A stretch of DNA of 54,276 bases from DATARH01 sp035570495. GTDB lineage: Bacteria; Pseudomonadota; Alphaproteobacteria; ATCC43930; CGMCC-115725. Within the stretch, counting starts at the first letter, position 1. Each line of letters opens with the position of its first letter. Location of the stretch: the NCBI GenBank assembly GCA_035570495.1, contig DATMLO010000236.1, positions 1-54,276 of the forward strand, read 5' to 3'. The notes under the pieces are model-generated. The model was given only the letters and a program-made list of their open reading frames with translations. It did not search any database and had not been told where the DNA came from. Positions 41,769 through 50,314 of the stretch are shown piece after piece. The translations under genes were made by a program, and so were the position numbers.

Positions 41769-42401
41769 TTACAGGTCGAGAACGAAATTCGCCGGACCTT
41801 CGGCGGCAAGCCGCACCGGCGCAAAAGAGCGGCGATGATGCACGGTCACGCCAAATTCGGCGATCGCCGCGAAATGCGCGCGGGTGCTATAGCCGACATT
41901 ACTTTCCCAGGCGTAGCTCGGGTGGCGCTGCGCCAGCGCGCGCATGATGCGGTCGCGCGTCACCTTGGCGATGACCGAGGCGGCGGCGATCGAAAAGCTT
42001 AAGGCATCGCCGCCAACGACAGTCTTCGCCGGGCAGGGCAGCGCGGGCGGCGTCATGTTGCCGTCGATCAGCGCGACGTCCGGCCTGACACCCACCGCCG
42101 CGACCGCGCGCGACATCGCCAGAAGACTGGCGTGCAGAATGTTGATGCGGTCGATCTCCCTGACGCTCGCCGCACCGACCCCGATCCGCGCGCACCCCAT
42201 CAACGCCTGATAACAGGTCTCGCGCATCTCGCGGCGCAGCTGTTTTGAATCGTCGAGGCCGTCGCGCAATTCGGCCGGGAAGCAGGCGCGGTCGATAATC
42301 ACCGCCGCCGCGACCACTGGCCCCGCCAGCGGCCCGCGACCGGCCTCGTCAACCCCGCATACCACGCCGCTGCAGCCATCCTCGATGGCGAAATTCGGCA
42401 T
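41769..42401 (-). CDS. rnhB: ribonuclease HII
   Basis: The 210-residue enzyme removes ribonucleotides and RNA primers from DNA hybrids. It has the active-site acidic motif GVDEAGRGPLAGPVVAA (D18-E19), LIDGN, and the HPSYAWESNVGYSTRAHFAAIAEFGVTVHHRRSF C-terminal block. MPNFAIEDGC was chosen as start because residues upstream are low-complexity. In many alphaproteobacteria rnhB directly precedes ccrM in the same direction; that order is kept here with a roughly 0.7-kb insertion. Confidence 0.95.
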   Translation of the reverse strand: MPNFAIEDGCSGVVCGVDEAGRGPLAGPVVAAAVIIDRACFPAELRDGLDDSKQLRREMRETCYQALMGCARIGVGAASVREIDRINILHASLLAMSRAVAAVGVRPDVALIDGNMTPPALPCPAKTVVGGDALSFSIAAASVIAKVTRDRIMRALAQRHPSYAWESNVGYSTRAHFAAIAEFGVTVHHRRSFAPVRLAAEGPANFVLDL

Positions 42402-42531
42402 GCTCAACCCCCGCCGGACCTGGCCGCCCCCGGCCAATGTCCCCGGTCCGCTTGTGCCACGGGCGGCGGACCGCGGCAAGGCGGGTTTTTCGGGTGGCGC
42501 GGACGGATGGATTAAACGCAATTAGGCGAAA

Positions 42532-42642
42532 TTAACCATAAATGTTTGCGATTTGTGAACAAAACAAGAATTTTGGCCTTGACTCTTCGCTTTCGCAGGG
42601 TACCCTCAGCGCATCGTACATGGTTTGTTCCGCGATGGTTAA
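42532..42642. promoter_or_regulatory. two opposed TTAACCAT octamers
   Basis: TTAACCAT occurs at 42532-42539 on the plus strand and at 42635-42642 on the minus strand, in the 263-base AT-rich gap between the divergent rnhB and EF-hand genes. The first is just past a TTAA-rich stretch. TTAACCAT is reported as a CtrA half-site in Caulobacter. The gap also holds a weak GC hairpin followed by TTTTT at about 42471-42490. Confidence 0.35.
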
Positions 42643-42664
42643 ACAACACAGCCGGGAGACTCCA

Positions 42665-43099
42665 ATGAACAACCTTGCCCGATACGCTTTTGCGGTGACC
42701 GCCGGCTTCCTCGCCGTCGCCACCTGTCTGCCCGCCGAGGCCGCGCCCGCCGCGACCGACAGCGCCGCCGCCGACACGATCACCTTTGATCAGTATCGCG
42801 ACTGGCGGATGCACTTTATCGAAGAGCGGCAGACGCAGATCGCCGCCGAGCTGGCCGAGAAGAACCTGACCGACACGCGGCGCACGGCGCTCGAACGGCA
42901 GAAAGCCTATTACGATTATTTCGCGCAGATGTCGGCGGCCGAGCGCGACCGCCGCTTCCGCGACCGGTTTGACGAGATCGACACCAATCATGACGGCGTC
43001 ATCGACAAGAACGAGCGCGCCGCCTGGCACGACAAGCAACGGGCGTTCTACGAGCACTCGAACTACCGGCGCGACGCCGACCCCGACGCTCGCCGCTAG
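42665..43099 (+). CDS. secreted EF-hand protein
   Basis: The 144-residue protein has a signal peptide (NNLARYAFAVTAGFLAVATCLPAEAAP) followed by a helical, charged region and one canonical EF-hand loop, DTNHDGVIDKNE, between about residues 108 and 119, which should bind Ca2+. The C-terminus is strongly charged. It is probably periplasmic. RBS GGGAGACTCC. The role is unknown; its upstream gap contains two CtrA-like octamers. Confidence 0.85.
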   Translation: MNNLARYAFAVTAGFLAVATCLPAEAAPAATDSAAADTITFDQYRDWRMHFIEERQTQIAAELAEKNLTDTRRTALERQKAYYDYFAQMSAAERDRRFRDRFDEIDTNHDGVIDKNERAAWHDKQRAFYEHSNYRRDADPDARR

Positions 43100-43246
43100 A
43101 GCGCCTGTTATTCACCTGTATTTTCAGGCCGAGACGGTGCCTTCACGGCGTCGCTGCGGTTGACAATCCGCCCGTGCTCGCTTCGGATCGCCGCCGCATT
43201 GCCCCACGCCGGGCCATGTAACGGGGTGCGAAGCGGAGAGCGGGAG

Positions 43247-44359
43247 ATGGATAGCGGGCTGGCCGGGCTGGTCGTCGCCGAGACGGTGCTAAGCCACAGT
43301 GACGGCGCTCGGGACATCATGTGGGTGCGCGGCCACACGCTGGCCGAGCTCGTCGCCGGCTTTGGCTATGAGGGCGCGGTCGGGCTGCTCTGGGAGGAAT
43401 TTGCCGCCGAGGCCGGGTTCGCCGCCCCTCCCGATCGTAAGGCGATCCGCGCCCGGCTTGGCACGGCGCGAGAAATGGCCTTTGCGGCGCTCGGCGGATG
43501 GCTCGATCGCGCCGCGGACCGCCCGGTGGTCGAGGGTGTGCGCATCGCCCTCGCCAATCTGCCCGACGCAGCCGACCCGGCGACGATCCTTGCCACCCTT
43601 CCGGTGGCGATCGGCGCGCTGCTGCGCCAACGCCAGAGCGCCGCGCCGCTCGCGCCCGACCCGGCTCTCGGTACCGCCGCCGATTTGCTGCGTATGGTGC
43701 ATGGCCGCGCCGTCGATCCGGCAATGGCCGAGGCGCTCGACACCTACTGGACGGCGCTGATCGATAACGGGCTCAACACCTCGGCCTTCACTGCGCGGGT
43801 CATCGCCTCGAGCCGCGCCTCGCTCGCCTCGGCCGCGCTTGGCGCGTATTGCGCCTTTACCGGCCCGCTGCATGGCGGCGCGCCGGGGCCGACGCTCGAC
43901 CTGCTCGACGAAGCCGCGGCGAGCGGCGACGTCGCGGTCTGGGCCGAAAAGAAACTCGCCTCAGGCGAGCGGCTGATGGGCTTTGGCCACCGGGTCTTCA
44001 AGGGCGGCGATCCGCGCGCCTTGATCCTGCGTGACGCGCTGCGCCGTTTGGGCGATCGTCTCGGACCGGCGGCCGGACGTCTCGGCTTCGCGGCGCAAGT
44101 CGAAACGGCCGTTGCCGCGGCCTTCGCCAAACTCAAGCCGGCCCGCCCGCCCTTGCAGCCCAACGTCGAGATCAACGCCGCGCTGCTGCTCGACGCGGTC
44201 GGCTTACCGCGCGACGCGTTCATGCCGGTCTTCGCGGTGGCACGCTGCGCCGGCTGGCTCGCCCATGCGATGGAGAGCCAGCGGCAGGGCCGTCTGGTGC
44301 GCCCATCCTCGAGTTACATTGGTCCGCGCCCCGCCAATTCGGACTTGGGCACCGGCTGA
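43247..44359 (+). CDS. citrate synthase-family protein with altered active site
   Basis: The 370-residue protein matches the citrate/2-methylcitrate synthase fold: GPLHGGAPG (catalytic His 209) and MGFGHRVFKGGDPR (His 248) are present. The usual catalytic Asp in the PNVD motif is Glu here (E308, PNVEINAALLLDAVG), and the oxaloacetate-binding His of the ADHExN segment is replaced (LIDNGLNTSAFTAR). These changes argue against ordinary citrate synthase activity and suggest a diverged paralogue acting on another acyl-CoA or keto acid. Start follows GCGGAGAGCGGGAG. The citrate synthase proper would be elsewhere. Confidence 0.85.
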   Translation: MDSGLAGLVVAETVLSHSDGARDIMWVRGHTLAELVAGFGYEGAVGLLWEEFAAEAGFAAPPDRKAIRARLGTAREMAFAALGGWLDRAADRPVVEGVRIALANLPDAADPATILATLPVAIGALLRQRQSAAPLAPDPALGTAADLLRMVHGRAVDPAMAEALDTYWTALIDNGLNTSAFTARVIASSRASLASAALGAYCAFTGPLHGGAPGPTLDLLDEAAASGDVAVWAEKKLASGERLMGFGHRVFKGGDPRALILRDALRRLGDRLGPAAGRLGFAAQVETAVAAAFAKLKPARPPLQPNVEINAALLLDAVGLPRDAFMPVFAVARCAGWLAHAMESQRQGRLVRPSSSYIGPRPANSDLGTG

Positions 44360-44363
44360 GCCG

Positions 44364-44684
44364 CTATTCGAGCGACCAGTGATAACCGACCGTCGGCACC
44401 GGCCGCACCCCCGGCTGGGGCTTCGACAGGTTGACCGTCGGCCCCTCGTCATCGGCTTTCGCTGGCAGGGTGTACGACGGCGCCTTGGCCGCGGGCGCCG
44501 GTTCGGAATTGACGATATTCGACGAGATCGCCGAAACAGCACCGAGATTGACGTGGTTGGCACAGTTTGCCGCCTGCGCGCGAGCTTTTGCGGTTTGCGG
44601 TTTCTGCGTAGAGGGACAGGCCGCCAGCGCGGCGGAGCCGACCAACACCGAGCTTACGAACACGGCGAATACGATGCGTATCAT
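44364..44684 (-). CDS. small putative lipoprotein
   Basis: This 106-residue protein has a signal segment ending in a lipobox (GSAALAAC, Cys at about 23), so it should be lipid-anchored. The mature part is rich in Ala, Pro and Lys, with a proline-rich C-terminus (KPQPGVRPVPTVGYHWSLE). No domain is recognised. Stop lies 4 bases from the convergent citrate-synthase-like gene. Its upstream gap (44685-44928) contains the perfect palindrome AAGAATATTCTT at 44797-44808. Confidence 0.7.
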   Translation of the reverse strand: MIRIVFAVFVSSVLVGSAALAACPSTQKPQTAKARAQAANCANHVNLGAVSAISSNIVNSEPAPAAKAPSYTLPAKADDEGPTVNLSKPQPGVRPVPTVGYHWSLE

Positions 44685-44796
44685 CGTTTACCACCACCGT
44701 TATTCATTTTGCCGTCATTTAGTACCCGAAAATCGCCCGGACGAAAGCGAAATCGACGGTTATTCCTTATCGAGCTATGCGCGGCGGAGCCAACCG

Positions 44797-44808
44797 AAGA
44801 ATATTCTT
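44797..44808. repeat. 12-base palindrome AAGAATATTCTT
   Basis: This perfect palindrome lies in the 244-base gap between the divergent lipoprotein and L,D-transpeptidase genes, which also has TATAAAT at about 44896-44902, a possible -10 for the latter. A regulator site is possible; nothing else points to one. Confidence 0.3.
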
Positions 44809-44928
44809 GCGTCGACCCATGCGTTCTGCGCAGAACTGCTTGGCGTCGCCCCCTGTGATTTCAATGCAACCGACGCGACATGATTCACGCAAATATCTTA
44901 TAAATGGTTCGTCTCTACGTTGATCGGC

Positions 44929-46575
44929 ATGCCCGTGACCCTTTCCCGCTCCCCCTCCGCCGCGCTGCGCCACTCCTGGCAGTCGCTTGTTCATATGCCG
45001 CTCTCGGCAACGGCGCTCGCCGCCGCCTTGCTGCTGGCGCCCGTCGCTGCGATGGCGTCCGACGCTACCCCGCCGCCCGCGGACACAAACCCACTGCTGC
45101 CGATCATAGCGTCGCCTGATCAGGCAAACGGCGACAGCGACATCAAGGCAAAGCTGGCCGGCCCCGGGACGCTCAGCATCGCCGGCGAGCCGCTGCACAC
45201 TGCGCTGCTGCGACGCTTCTATGACGAGCACGGCAACCAGCCGATCTGGGCGTCGCACACGGCGCAGGCGACCGCGCTGTGGCATGCGGTGCTGAACGCG
45301 CAGGATCAGGGGCTCGACCCCGATGCGTTTCACGTCGCGGCCTTTGCCAAGCCCGCGCTGTCGGCGACCGACCGCGACATGCTGCTGTCCGATGCGTTCC
45401 TCGGCTATGCCGAGGCGCTGGCCCGCGGCGTGATGACGAGCGAGGCGAAGACCGACGACGAGGATCTCAATCCTGCGCCGGTTGATGTCGTGGCCGTGCT
45501 CGGCAGCGCGCTGACCAGCGCCAACCCGGAAACGACGATCACCGACCTGGCGCCGAAGACAGCAGATTACGCGGCATTGCAGCACGCCTATGATTCGTAT
45601 CTGGCGATGGCGAAGACAGGCGGCTGGCCGCACGTGCCGGAGACCGAAAGCGCTGATCGGGCCCGCATCCTACAAAGTCGCCTCGCGATCGAGGGCTATC
45701 TGCCCGCCGGCTACGCGACCGGCACGATGGACGCGCAGACCCTCCAGGCGGTGAAGAAGTTTCAGGAGCGGCACGGGTTGCCGCCGGACGGCAAGCTGGG
45801 CAACAGCACGCTGATCGAGCTCAACGTCCCGGCCGAGCTGCGCGCTCGGCAGATCGCGGTCAATCTCGAGCGGCTGCGCTGGCTGCCGCGCGACATCGCC
45901 GCCGACCGCGTCTGGGTCAACACCGCGAACGCGCAGCTGCAGTTGTTCCGCGGCGATCAGCCGGTCTTCACCACCCGTGTCGTGGTCGGTCAGGCCGACA
46001 AGCAGACGCCGGAGTTCCACACGCAGATCGTCAGCGTGCTCTACAATCCGCCTTGGTACATCCCCTACGGGATCGCGCAAAAGGAGATCATGCCGCTGGT
46101 CGAGGAAGACCCCGACTATCTCGACAAGCACCATATGACGATCCGCGACAACGGCTCGATCCAGCAGGAGGCCGGCCCTTACAGCGCGCTCGGCCGCCTC
46201 AAGTTCGAGATGCCAAACCGCTTCGACGTCTATCTGCACGATACGCCGTTGCGTCAGTATTTCGCGCGTGACAACCGGCGGCTCAGCCATGGCTGCGTGC
46301 GCGTTCAGAACCCGCGCGAGTTGGCGTCGATGCTGCTCGGGATTACCGAAGACGAGATCGGCAAGAACATCAACACCGGCACGACCTACCGCACTAACCT
46401 GTCGTCACCTCTGTCGGTGTTCATCGTCTACCAGACCGCCTTCATCGACAGCGACGGGACGCTGCAATTCCGCCAGGACGTGTACCAGCGCGACAACGAC
46501 ATCGCGCAGCACCTGATGCCCCGCGTCCAGCCGCCGCTTGCTCAGCAGAACCCGACGAACCAACGCGGTGGCTGA
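44929..46575 (+). CDS. L,D-transpeptidase, YcbB/LdtD type
   Basis: The 548-residue periplasmic enzyme forms 3-3 cross-links in peptidoglycan. It has an N-terminal signal region (MPLSATALAAALLLAPVAAMAS at about residues 24-45), a helical scaffold domain, a peptidoglycan-binding domain (RLAIEGYLPAGYATGTMDAQTLQAVKKFQERHGLPPDG, about 240-290) and the YkuD catalytic domain with H454-G-C456 (SHGCVRV). YNPPWYIPYGIA and HDTPLRQYF are typical YcbB blocks. The start is uncertain by some 20 codons. A YcbK-type peptidase gene follows, a conserved pairing. Confidence 0.95.
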   Translation: MPVTLSRSPSAALRHSWQSLVHMPLSATALAAALLLAPVAAMASDATPPPADTNPLLPIIASPDQANGDSDIKAKLAGPGTLSIAGEPLHTALLRRFYDEHGNQPIWASHTAQATALWHAVLNAQDQGLDPDAFHVAAFAKPALSATDRDMLLSDAFLGYAEALARGVMTSEAKTDDEDLNPAPVDVVAVLGSALTSANPETTITDLAPKTADYAALQHAYDSYLAMAKTGGWPHVPETESADRARILQSRLAIEGYLPAGYATGTMDAQTLQAVKKFQERHGLPPDGKLGNSTLIELNVPAELRARQIAVNLERLRWLPRDIAADRVWVNTANAQLQLFRGDQPVFTTRVVVGQADKQTPEFHTQIVSVLYNPPWYIPYGIAQKEIMPLVEEDPDYLDKHHMTIRDNGSIQQEAGPYSALGRLKFEMPNRFDVYLHDTPLRQYFARDNRRLSHGCVRVQNPRELASMLLGITEDEIGKNINTGTTYRTNLSSPLSVFIVYQTAFIDSDGTLQFRQDVYQRDNDIAQHLMPRVQPPLAQQNPTNQRGG

Positions 46576-46718
46576 GTAAATTTTAACCGTGCACAACCGT
46601 TAGGCGGCGGATCGGCAAAAATTGGCCTCTGAGGCGCGTTTTCTGCACCTCTAGGGGTTGTCCGATAGCATTTCTGGTGTTACGCCTTTCCCCAGCTTGT
46701 CGTGGGGAGATTAAAGCT

Positions 46719-47270
46719 TTGCCGTCATCGTTACTGACTCGGCGCCGGGTTCTCGGCGTCGCGGCGGTCGCCACGGGCGTTGCCTTTATCAAGCCCGCTC
46801 CGGCGATCTCCTTCGCCCCTCGGTCCATCTCGCTCTACAACATGCACACCGGGGAAAGCCTGCGTGAGGTCTACTGGGCCGACGGGCACTACATCCGCGA
46901 GGTGGTGCGCGATATCAATTGGGTCCTGCGCGATCACCACTCGGACGAAGTCCGGCCGATGAATGCCGGCGTGCTCGACGTACTGAGCCGCCTGCGTGAC
47001 CGGCTCGAAATCCATCAGCCGATTCAAGTGGTTTGCGGCTATCGTTCGCCGGAGACCAATCACGCGTTGTGGCTGCATGAGAGCGGCGTCGCGGCGAACA
47101 GCTATCACATGTACGGCATGGCTGTGGACATGCGCTGTGAGACCCGTGACCTCAGCCAAGTGCACCAGGCGGCGCTGAGCCTCGCCGAGCAATGCCGGCT
47201 GGGCGGCGTCGGCTATTATCCGGAATCGGATTTCGTGCACGTCGATTGCGGCCCGCAGCGCACCTGGTAG
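46719..47270 (+). CDS. Tat-exported YcbK/DUF882 peptidase
   Basis: The 183-residue M15-type zinc peptidase begins with a twin-arginine signal (LLTRRRVLGVAAVATGVAF) and carries zinc ligands H130 and D137 (SYHMYGMAVDMR) and H174 (FVHVDCG). Members trim peptidoglycan cross-links or remodel the wall; E. coli MepK (YcbK) cuts 3-3 links made by L,D-transpeptidases, which fits the upstream neighbour. A TTG start with GGGGAG nine bases upstream is preferred over a GTG 14 codons earlier. Confidence 0.92.
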   Translation: MPSSLLTRRRVLGVAAVATGVAFIKPAPAISFAPRSISLYNMHTGESLREVYWADGHYIREVVRDINWVLRDHHSDEVRPMNAGVLDVLSRLRDRLEIHQPIQVVCGYRSPETNHALWLHESGVAANSYHMYGMAVDMRCETRDLSQVHQAALSLAEQCRLGGVGYYPESDFVHVDCGPQRTW

Positions 47271-47395
47271 TCGCGCTTGCGGTTCCGCTTCACGCGGGCC
47301 AGCACTTCAGGTTTTAGCCAGACGCAGATCGCTTGTCGGGGGAGCCGTGTCTGTTGTGCATGTATACGCGCGACCGGCCGCGATCGTTCCCTGGG

Positions 47396-47411
47396 TGATT
47401 CGGCCGAATCA
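47396..47411. repeat. 16-base palindrome with two GANTC sites
   Basis: TGATTCGGCCGAATCA is a perfect palindrome spanning the stop codon of the second DOPA-dioxygenase gene. It contains GATTC (47397-47401) and GAATC (47406-47410), both CcrM targets. It could form a short hairpin at the 3' end of the transcript, but no T tract follows on either strand. Confidence 0.4.
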
Positions 47412-47780
47412 GCGCGCCGATACCCGTTTCAGCACATCGAGCCGCAGCGGCAGCTTGTCGCCGAGCCACATCGCAAAGACCGTGTGGTCGTCATAGGCGT
47501 TGCCGGCAAGCGGGTGGACCAGCACATCGAGCCCGTCGCGGTTGAGCATCAGCCACGGCACCAGCCGCGCGAAATCGTCGGCGTCGAAGACGACCTGATA
47601 CATCGCGACGGTGTGCGGCCCGACCGCCTCGTCATGCCAGCTGCCGAGCGTCGCCTGCGGAAAGGCGGCGCCGAGCCCCTCGCGCAGCCGCGCTGCCACG
47701 TCGCGAGTCTTTGCCGGATCGTAATAGATATGCGCGTGGTAGCCACTGATCGTTGCCGGGTCGGCAAAATTCTCAGTCAT
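47409..47780 (-). CDS. DOPA 4,5-dioxygenase family protein (paralogue 2)
   Basis: The 123-residue protein shares the blocks GYHAHIYYDPAKTR, EAVGPHTVAMYQ and LVPWLMLNRDGLDVLVHPLAG with the copy at 21131-21511; the conserved His residues match the presumed iron ligands. Its ATG lies inside the last codons of the upstream GNAT gene (8-base overlap), so the two are translationally coupled. Its start was taken at MTENFADPA, where family similarity begins. The substrate is unknown. Confidence 0.88.
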   Translation of the reverse strand: MTENFADPATISGYHAHIYYDPAKTRDVAARLREGLGAAFPQATLGSWHDEAVGPHTVAMYQVVFDADDFARLVPWLMLNRDGLDVLVHPLAGNAYDDHTVFAMWLGDKLPLRLDVLKRVSAR

Positions 47781-48318
47781 GGGCAATCTCCTGCGGCAGC
47801 GTCGTAGCGCCGGGCCCGAGCGCGCGCTGCATATAGACCGAATCGATCCATCGGCCGAATTTGAAGCCGACCGCCGGGAAGGTGCCGGTTTCGGCAAAAC
47901 CAAGCGCCGCATGCAGCCGGATCGACGGCAACGTCTCGCTGCCGCCGATCACCGCGATCATCTGCCGGTAGCCCTGCTCGCTCACCAGGTCGATGACCTG
48001 CGCCAGCAGGGCACGGCCAATGCCCCGGCCGACTTCGTTTGGGTCGATATAGATCGAGTCCTCGACCGTAAAGCGATAGCCGATGCGCGCGCGATAAGGG
48101 CCGGCATAGCAATATCCGACCACCCGGCCGGCCCGCTCGGCGACCAGATACGGAAAGCCGCGCCCCACGATATCCGCGCGACGCCGCGCCATCTCCTCGA
48201 CCGAGGGCGGCATCTCCTCAAACGAGGCGATGCCGTGCAGCACGTGATGACCGTAGATCGCCGCGATCGCGGCGATGTCGTCATCGCGCGACGGGCGGAT
48301 GATGAGCTCGCCAGTCAT
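47773..48318 (-). CDS. GNAT N-acetyltransferase, phosphinothricin-acetyltransferase-like
   Basis: The 181-residue protein fits the PAT/Bar group: LIIRPSRDDDIAAIAAIYGHHVLHGIASFEEMPPSVEEM, YAGPYRARIGYRFTVEDSIYIDPNEVGRGIGRALLAQVI (motif A with RGIGRALL) and IRLHAALGFAETG. Such enzymes N-acetylate phosphinothricin-like amino acids or methionine sulfoximine and often act on metabolites of the host's own. The adjoining DOPA-dioxygenase gene overlaps by 8 bases, a link that may be functional. A D-2-hydroxyacid dehydrogenase lies just upstream. Confidence 0.92.
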   Translation of the reverse strand: MTGELIIRPSRDDDIAAIAAIYGHHVLHGIASFEEMPPSVEEMARRRADIVGRGFPYLVAERAGRVVGYCYAGPYRARIGYRFTVEDSIYIDPNEVGRGIGRALLAQVIDLVSEQGYRQMIAVIGGSETLPSIRLHAALGFAETGTFPAVGFKFGRWIDSVYMQRALGPGATTLPQEIAHD

Positions 48319-48325
48319 CGCCCTA

Positions 48326-49288
48326 TCAGCCGCCGATCACCCGCTGCGGCTTGCCGTCAAGGAAGCTCAAAATATTCTCGACGTATTGCGGGAACGAGCT
48401 GCGGTAATTCTCGTCGGTCACGTAACCGATATGCGGCGTCATGATGACGTTGGGGCAGCTGCGCAGCGGGTGGTCGATCGCCAGCGGCTCCTTGTCGTAG
48501 ACATCGATCCCGGCATAGGCGAGCCGGCCTTCCTTCAGCGCCGCGACCATCGCATCGGTGTCGACGATGGGTCCGCGTGAGGTGTTGACCAGCACCGCGC
48601 TCTTCTTCATCAACCCGATTTCGCGCGCACCGACCAGGTGCCGGCTCCGCGGGCTGAGCACGAGGTGCACCGACAGCACATCGGAGCGGCGGAACAGCTC
48701 GTCCTTTTCGACCGGCTCGACACCCTTCGCGGCGGCCGCCTCGGCGGTGAGGTTCTGGCTCCAGGCGATCGCCTTCATCTCGAAGGCGAGCCCCACCCGC
48801 GCCACCGCGCTGCCGAGCCGGCCGAGCCCCAGGAGACCAATCGTTTTGCCCGCGAGGCGATGGCCAATGCGCGTCTGCCAGCCGCCCTGGCGCATAAAGG
48901 CGTGGTCCTCGGCGATGCGCCGCATCGCGCCGAGGATAAGCCCCCAGGCGAGCTCTGCGGTGTCTTCGTTGCCGCCACCCGGCCCGCCGGTGCCGCACAC
49001 TGTAACGCCGTGCGCTTTCAGCGCCTCCATGTCGAACGAGGCGTTGCGCATGCCGGTGGTGATCAGCAGCTTCAGCTTCGGCAGCTTGTCGACAATCTGC
49101 TTTGAAAACACGGTGCGCTCGCGCATCGCGCAGACGATCTCGCTGTCCGCCAGCGAACGGACGACATCCGCCTCGTCGGCAAATGGGAAGCGCTCGACCG
49201 CGATCTCGATGCTGCGGTCGCGCAGCGCCGACCAATCGGCCATCTCGTGTGCAATGCCCTGGTAATCATCGAGAATGCTGACGCGCAT
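48326..49288 (-). CDS. D-2-hydroxyacid dehydrogenase (NAD-binding)
   Basis: The 320-residue enzyme has the 2-hydroxyacid dehydrogenase fold: a Rossmann GLLGLGRLGSAVARVG (about 150-165), active-site Arg in NTSRGPIVDTDA, Glu in YDKEPLA and the catalytic His in TPHIGYVTDE. It interconverts 2-keto acids and D-2-hydroxy acids. ATG is preceded by GGGAGAGAAGCC. Stop lies 7 bases upstream of the GNAT start. An SdhA/phosphoglycerate-dehydrogenase-like function cannot be told apart from a general one. Confidence 0.93.
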   Translation of the reverse strand: MRVSILDDYQGIAHEMADWSALRDRSIEIAVERFPFADEADVVRSLADSEIVCAMRERTVFSKQIVDKLPKLKLLITTGMRNASFDMEALKAHGVTVCGTGGPGGGNEDTAELAWGLILGAMRRIAEDHAFMRQGGWQTRIGHRLAGKTIGLLGLGRLGSAVARVGLAFEMKAIAWSQNLTAEAAAAKGVEPVEKDELFRRSDVLSVHLVLSPRSRHLVGAREIGLMKKSAVLVNTSRGPIVDTDAMVAALKEGRLAYAGIDVYDKEPLAIDHPLRSCPNVIMTPHIGYVTDENYRSSFPQYVENILSFLDGKPQRVIGG

Positions 49289-49417
49289 CGGCTTCTCTCC
49301 CGTGTGTTCGAATTGGCTAGAGCAAATCGACACGCGGGGGTCTTGTCAAATCCGGATCGAATTCCCAACTTTGGCTAAATTGGATAAAGAACGTACAGGG
49401 AACAAATGCTCACGCTT

Positions 49418-50254
49418 CTATCGAAGCAGTGGCGCGTAGCCGTCGAGCACCTTGAGAATTTCGTCGCGGCTCTTGTCAGGGATTTCCAGCACTGCCTCCT
49501 GAATGCCGGCTTCGCGATAATCGGCGAGCGCCGCGGCGTCGGCCGGCGCGCGGAACACCGAGATGAACAGCTCGGCAAAATCTCGCCCATGCTTGTCGGC
49601 CATTGCCTTCAGGCGGTCACGCTCGTGGCGGATGTCCCAGCCGCGCTGCGGGCGCGGAAACCAGCCGTCGCAATATTCGACGACGCGGCGCAGCGTGTAG
49701 TCGGTCTCGCCGCCCAGCAGGATCGGCGGGTGCGGTTTCTGCTTCGGCTTGGGCCAGGACCACACCGGATCAAAGTTGACCATCTCGCCGTGGAAGGCGG
49801 CTTCGTCCTCGGTCCACATCGCCTTCATCGCCAGGATGCGCTCGCGCATCAGCTTGAAGCGGGTTTTGTATTCGGCGCCGTGATTTTCCATCTCCTCGAC
49901 ATTCCAGCCGCCGCCGATGCCAAAGACAAACCGACCACCCGAGAGCTGGTCGAGACTAGCGACCGCCTTCGCGGTGACGATCGGGTCGCGCTCGGGGATC
50001 AGACAGATGCCGGTGCCGAGCATCAGCTTCTTGGTCGCCGCCGCGGCGAAGCTCAGTGCGACAAACGGGTCATGGGTATGCGAATAGCGCGTCGGCAATT
50101 CGCCGCCACCGCCAAACGGCGTCTTGCGGCTGGTCGGGATGTGGGTGTGCTCGGGCACGTAAAGCGAGCCGAAGCCGCGCGCCTCGAGCGTCGTCGCCAG
50201 CTCAACGATGTCGATGCCGTAATCGACCGGGAAATAGAACACGCCGATACGCAT
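49418..50254 (-). CDS. luciferase-like (LLM) flavin/F420-type oxidoreductase
   Basis: The 278-residue TIM-barrel protein has LLM-class features: FYFPVDYGIDIVELATTLEARGFGSLYVPEHTHIP, LMLGTGICLIPERDPIVTAKAVASLDQLSGGRFVFGIGGGWN and PPILLGGETDYTLRRVVEYCDGWFPRP. These bind reduced flavin or F420; both occur in the family and the sequence alone does not decide. RBS GGAGGAAGCC. It lies between an unrelated dehydrogenase and the MscS gene on the same strand. Confidence 0.9.
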   Translation of the reverse strand: MRIGVFYFPVDYGIDIVELATTLEARGFGSLYVPEHTHIPTSRKTPFGGGGELPTRYSHTHDPFVALSFAAAATKKLMLGTGICLIPERDPIVTAKAVASLDQLSGGRFVFGIGGGWNVEEMENHGAEYKTRFKLMRERILAMKAMWTEDEAAFHGEMVNFDPVWSWPKPKQKPHPPILLGGETDYTLRRVVEYCDGWFPRPQRGWDIRHERDRLKAMADKHGRDFAELFISVFRAPADAAALADYREAGIQEAVLEIPDKSRDEILKVLDGYAPLLR

Positions 50255-50314
50255 CGGCTTCCTCCACCTAGATGTTGCGCGGAGGAGCTTGCGGCGCGGC
50301 GGGCGCTTTGACAA

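Noticed and set aside
42471..42490. Intrinsic terminator upstream of the EF-hand gene
   Set aside because: The stem is only about four base pairs and the gap is between divergent genes, so no transcript clearly needs it.
49289..49417. Possible tRNA (GTTCGAATTGGCTAGAGC)
   Set aside because: The segment lacks a matching acceptor stem, anticodon arm and CCA-type end.
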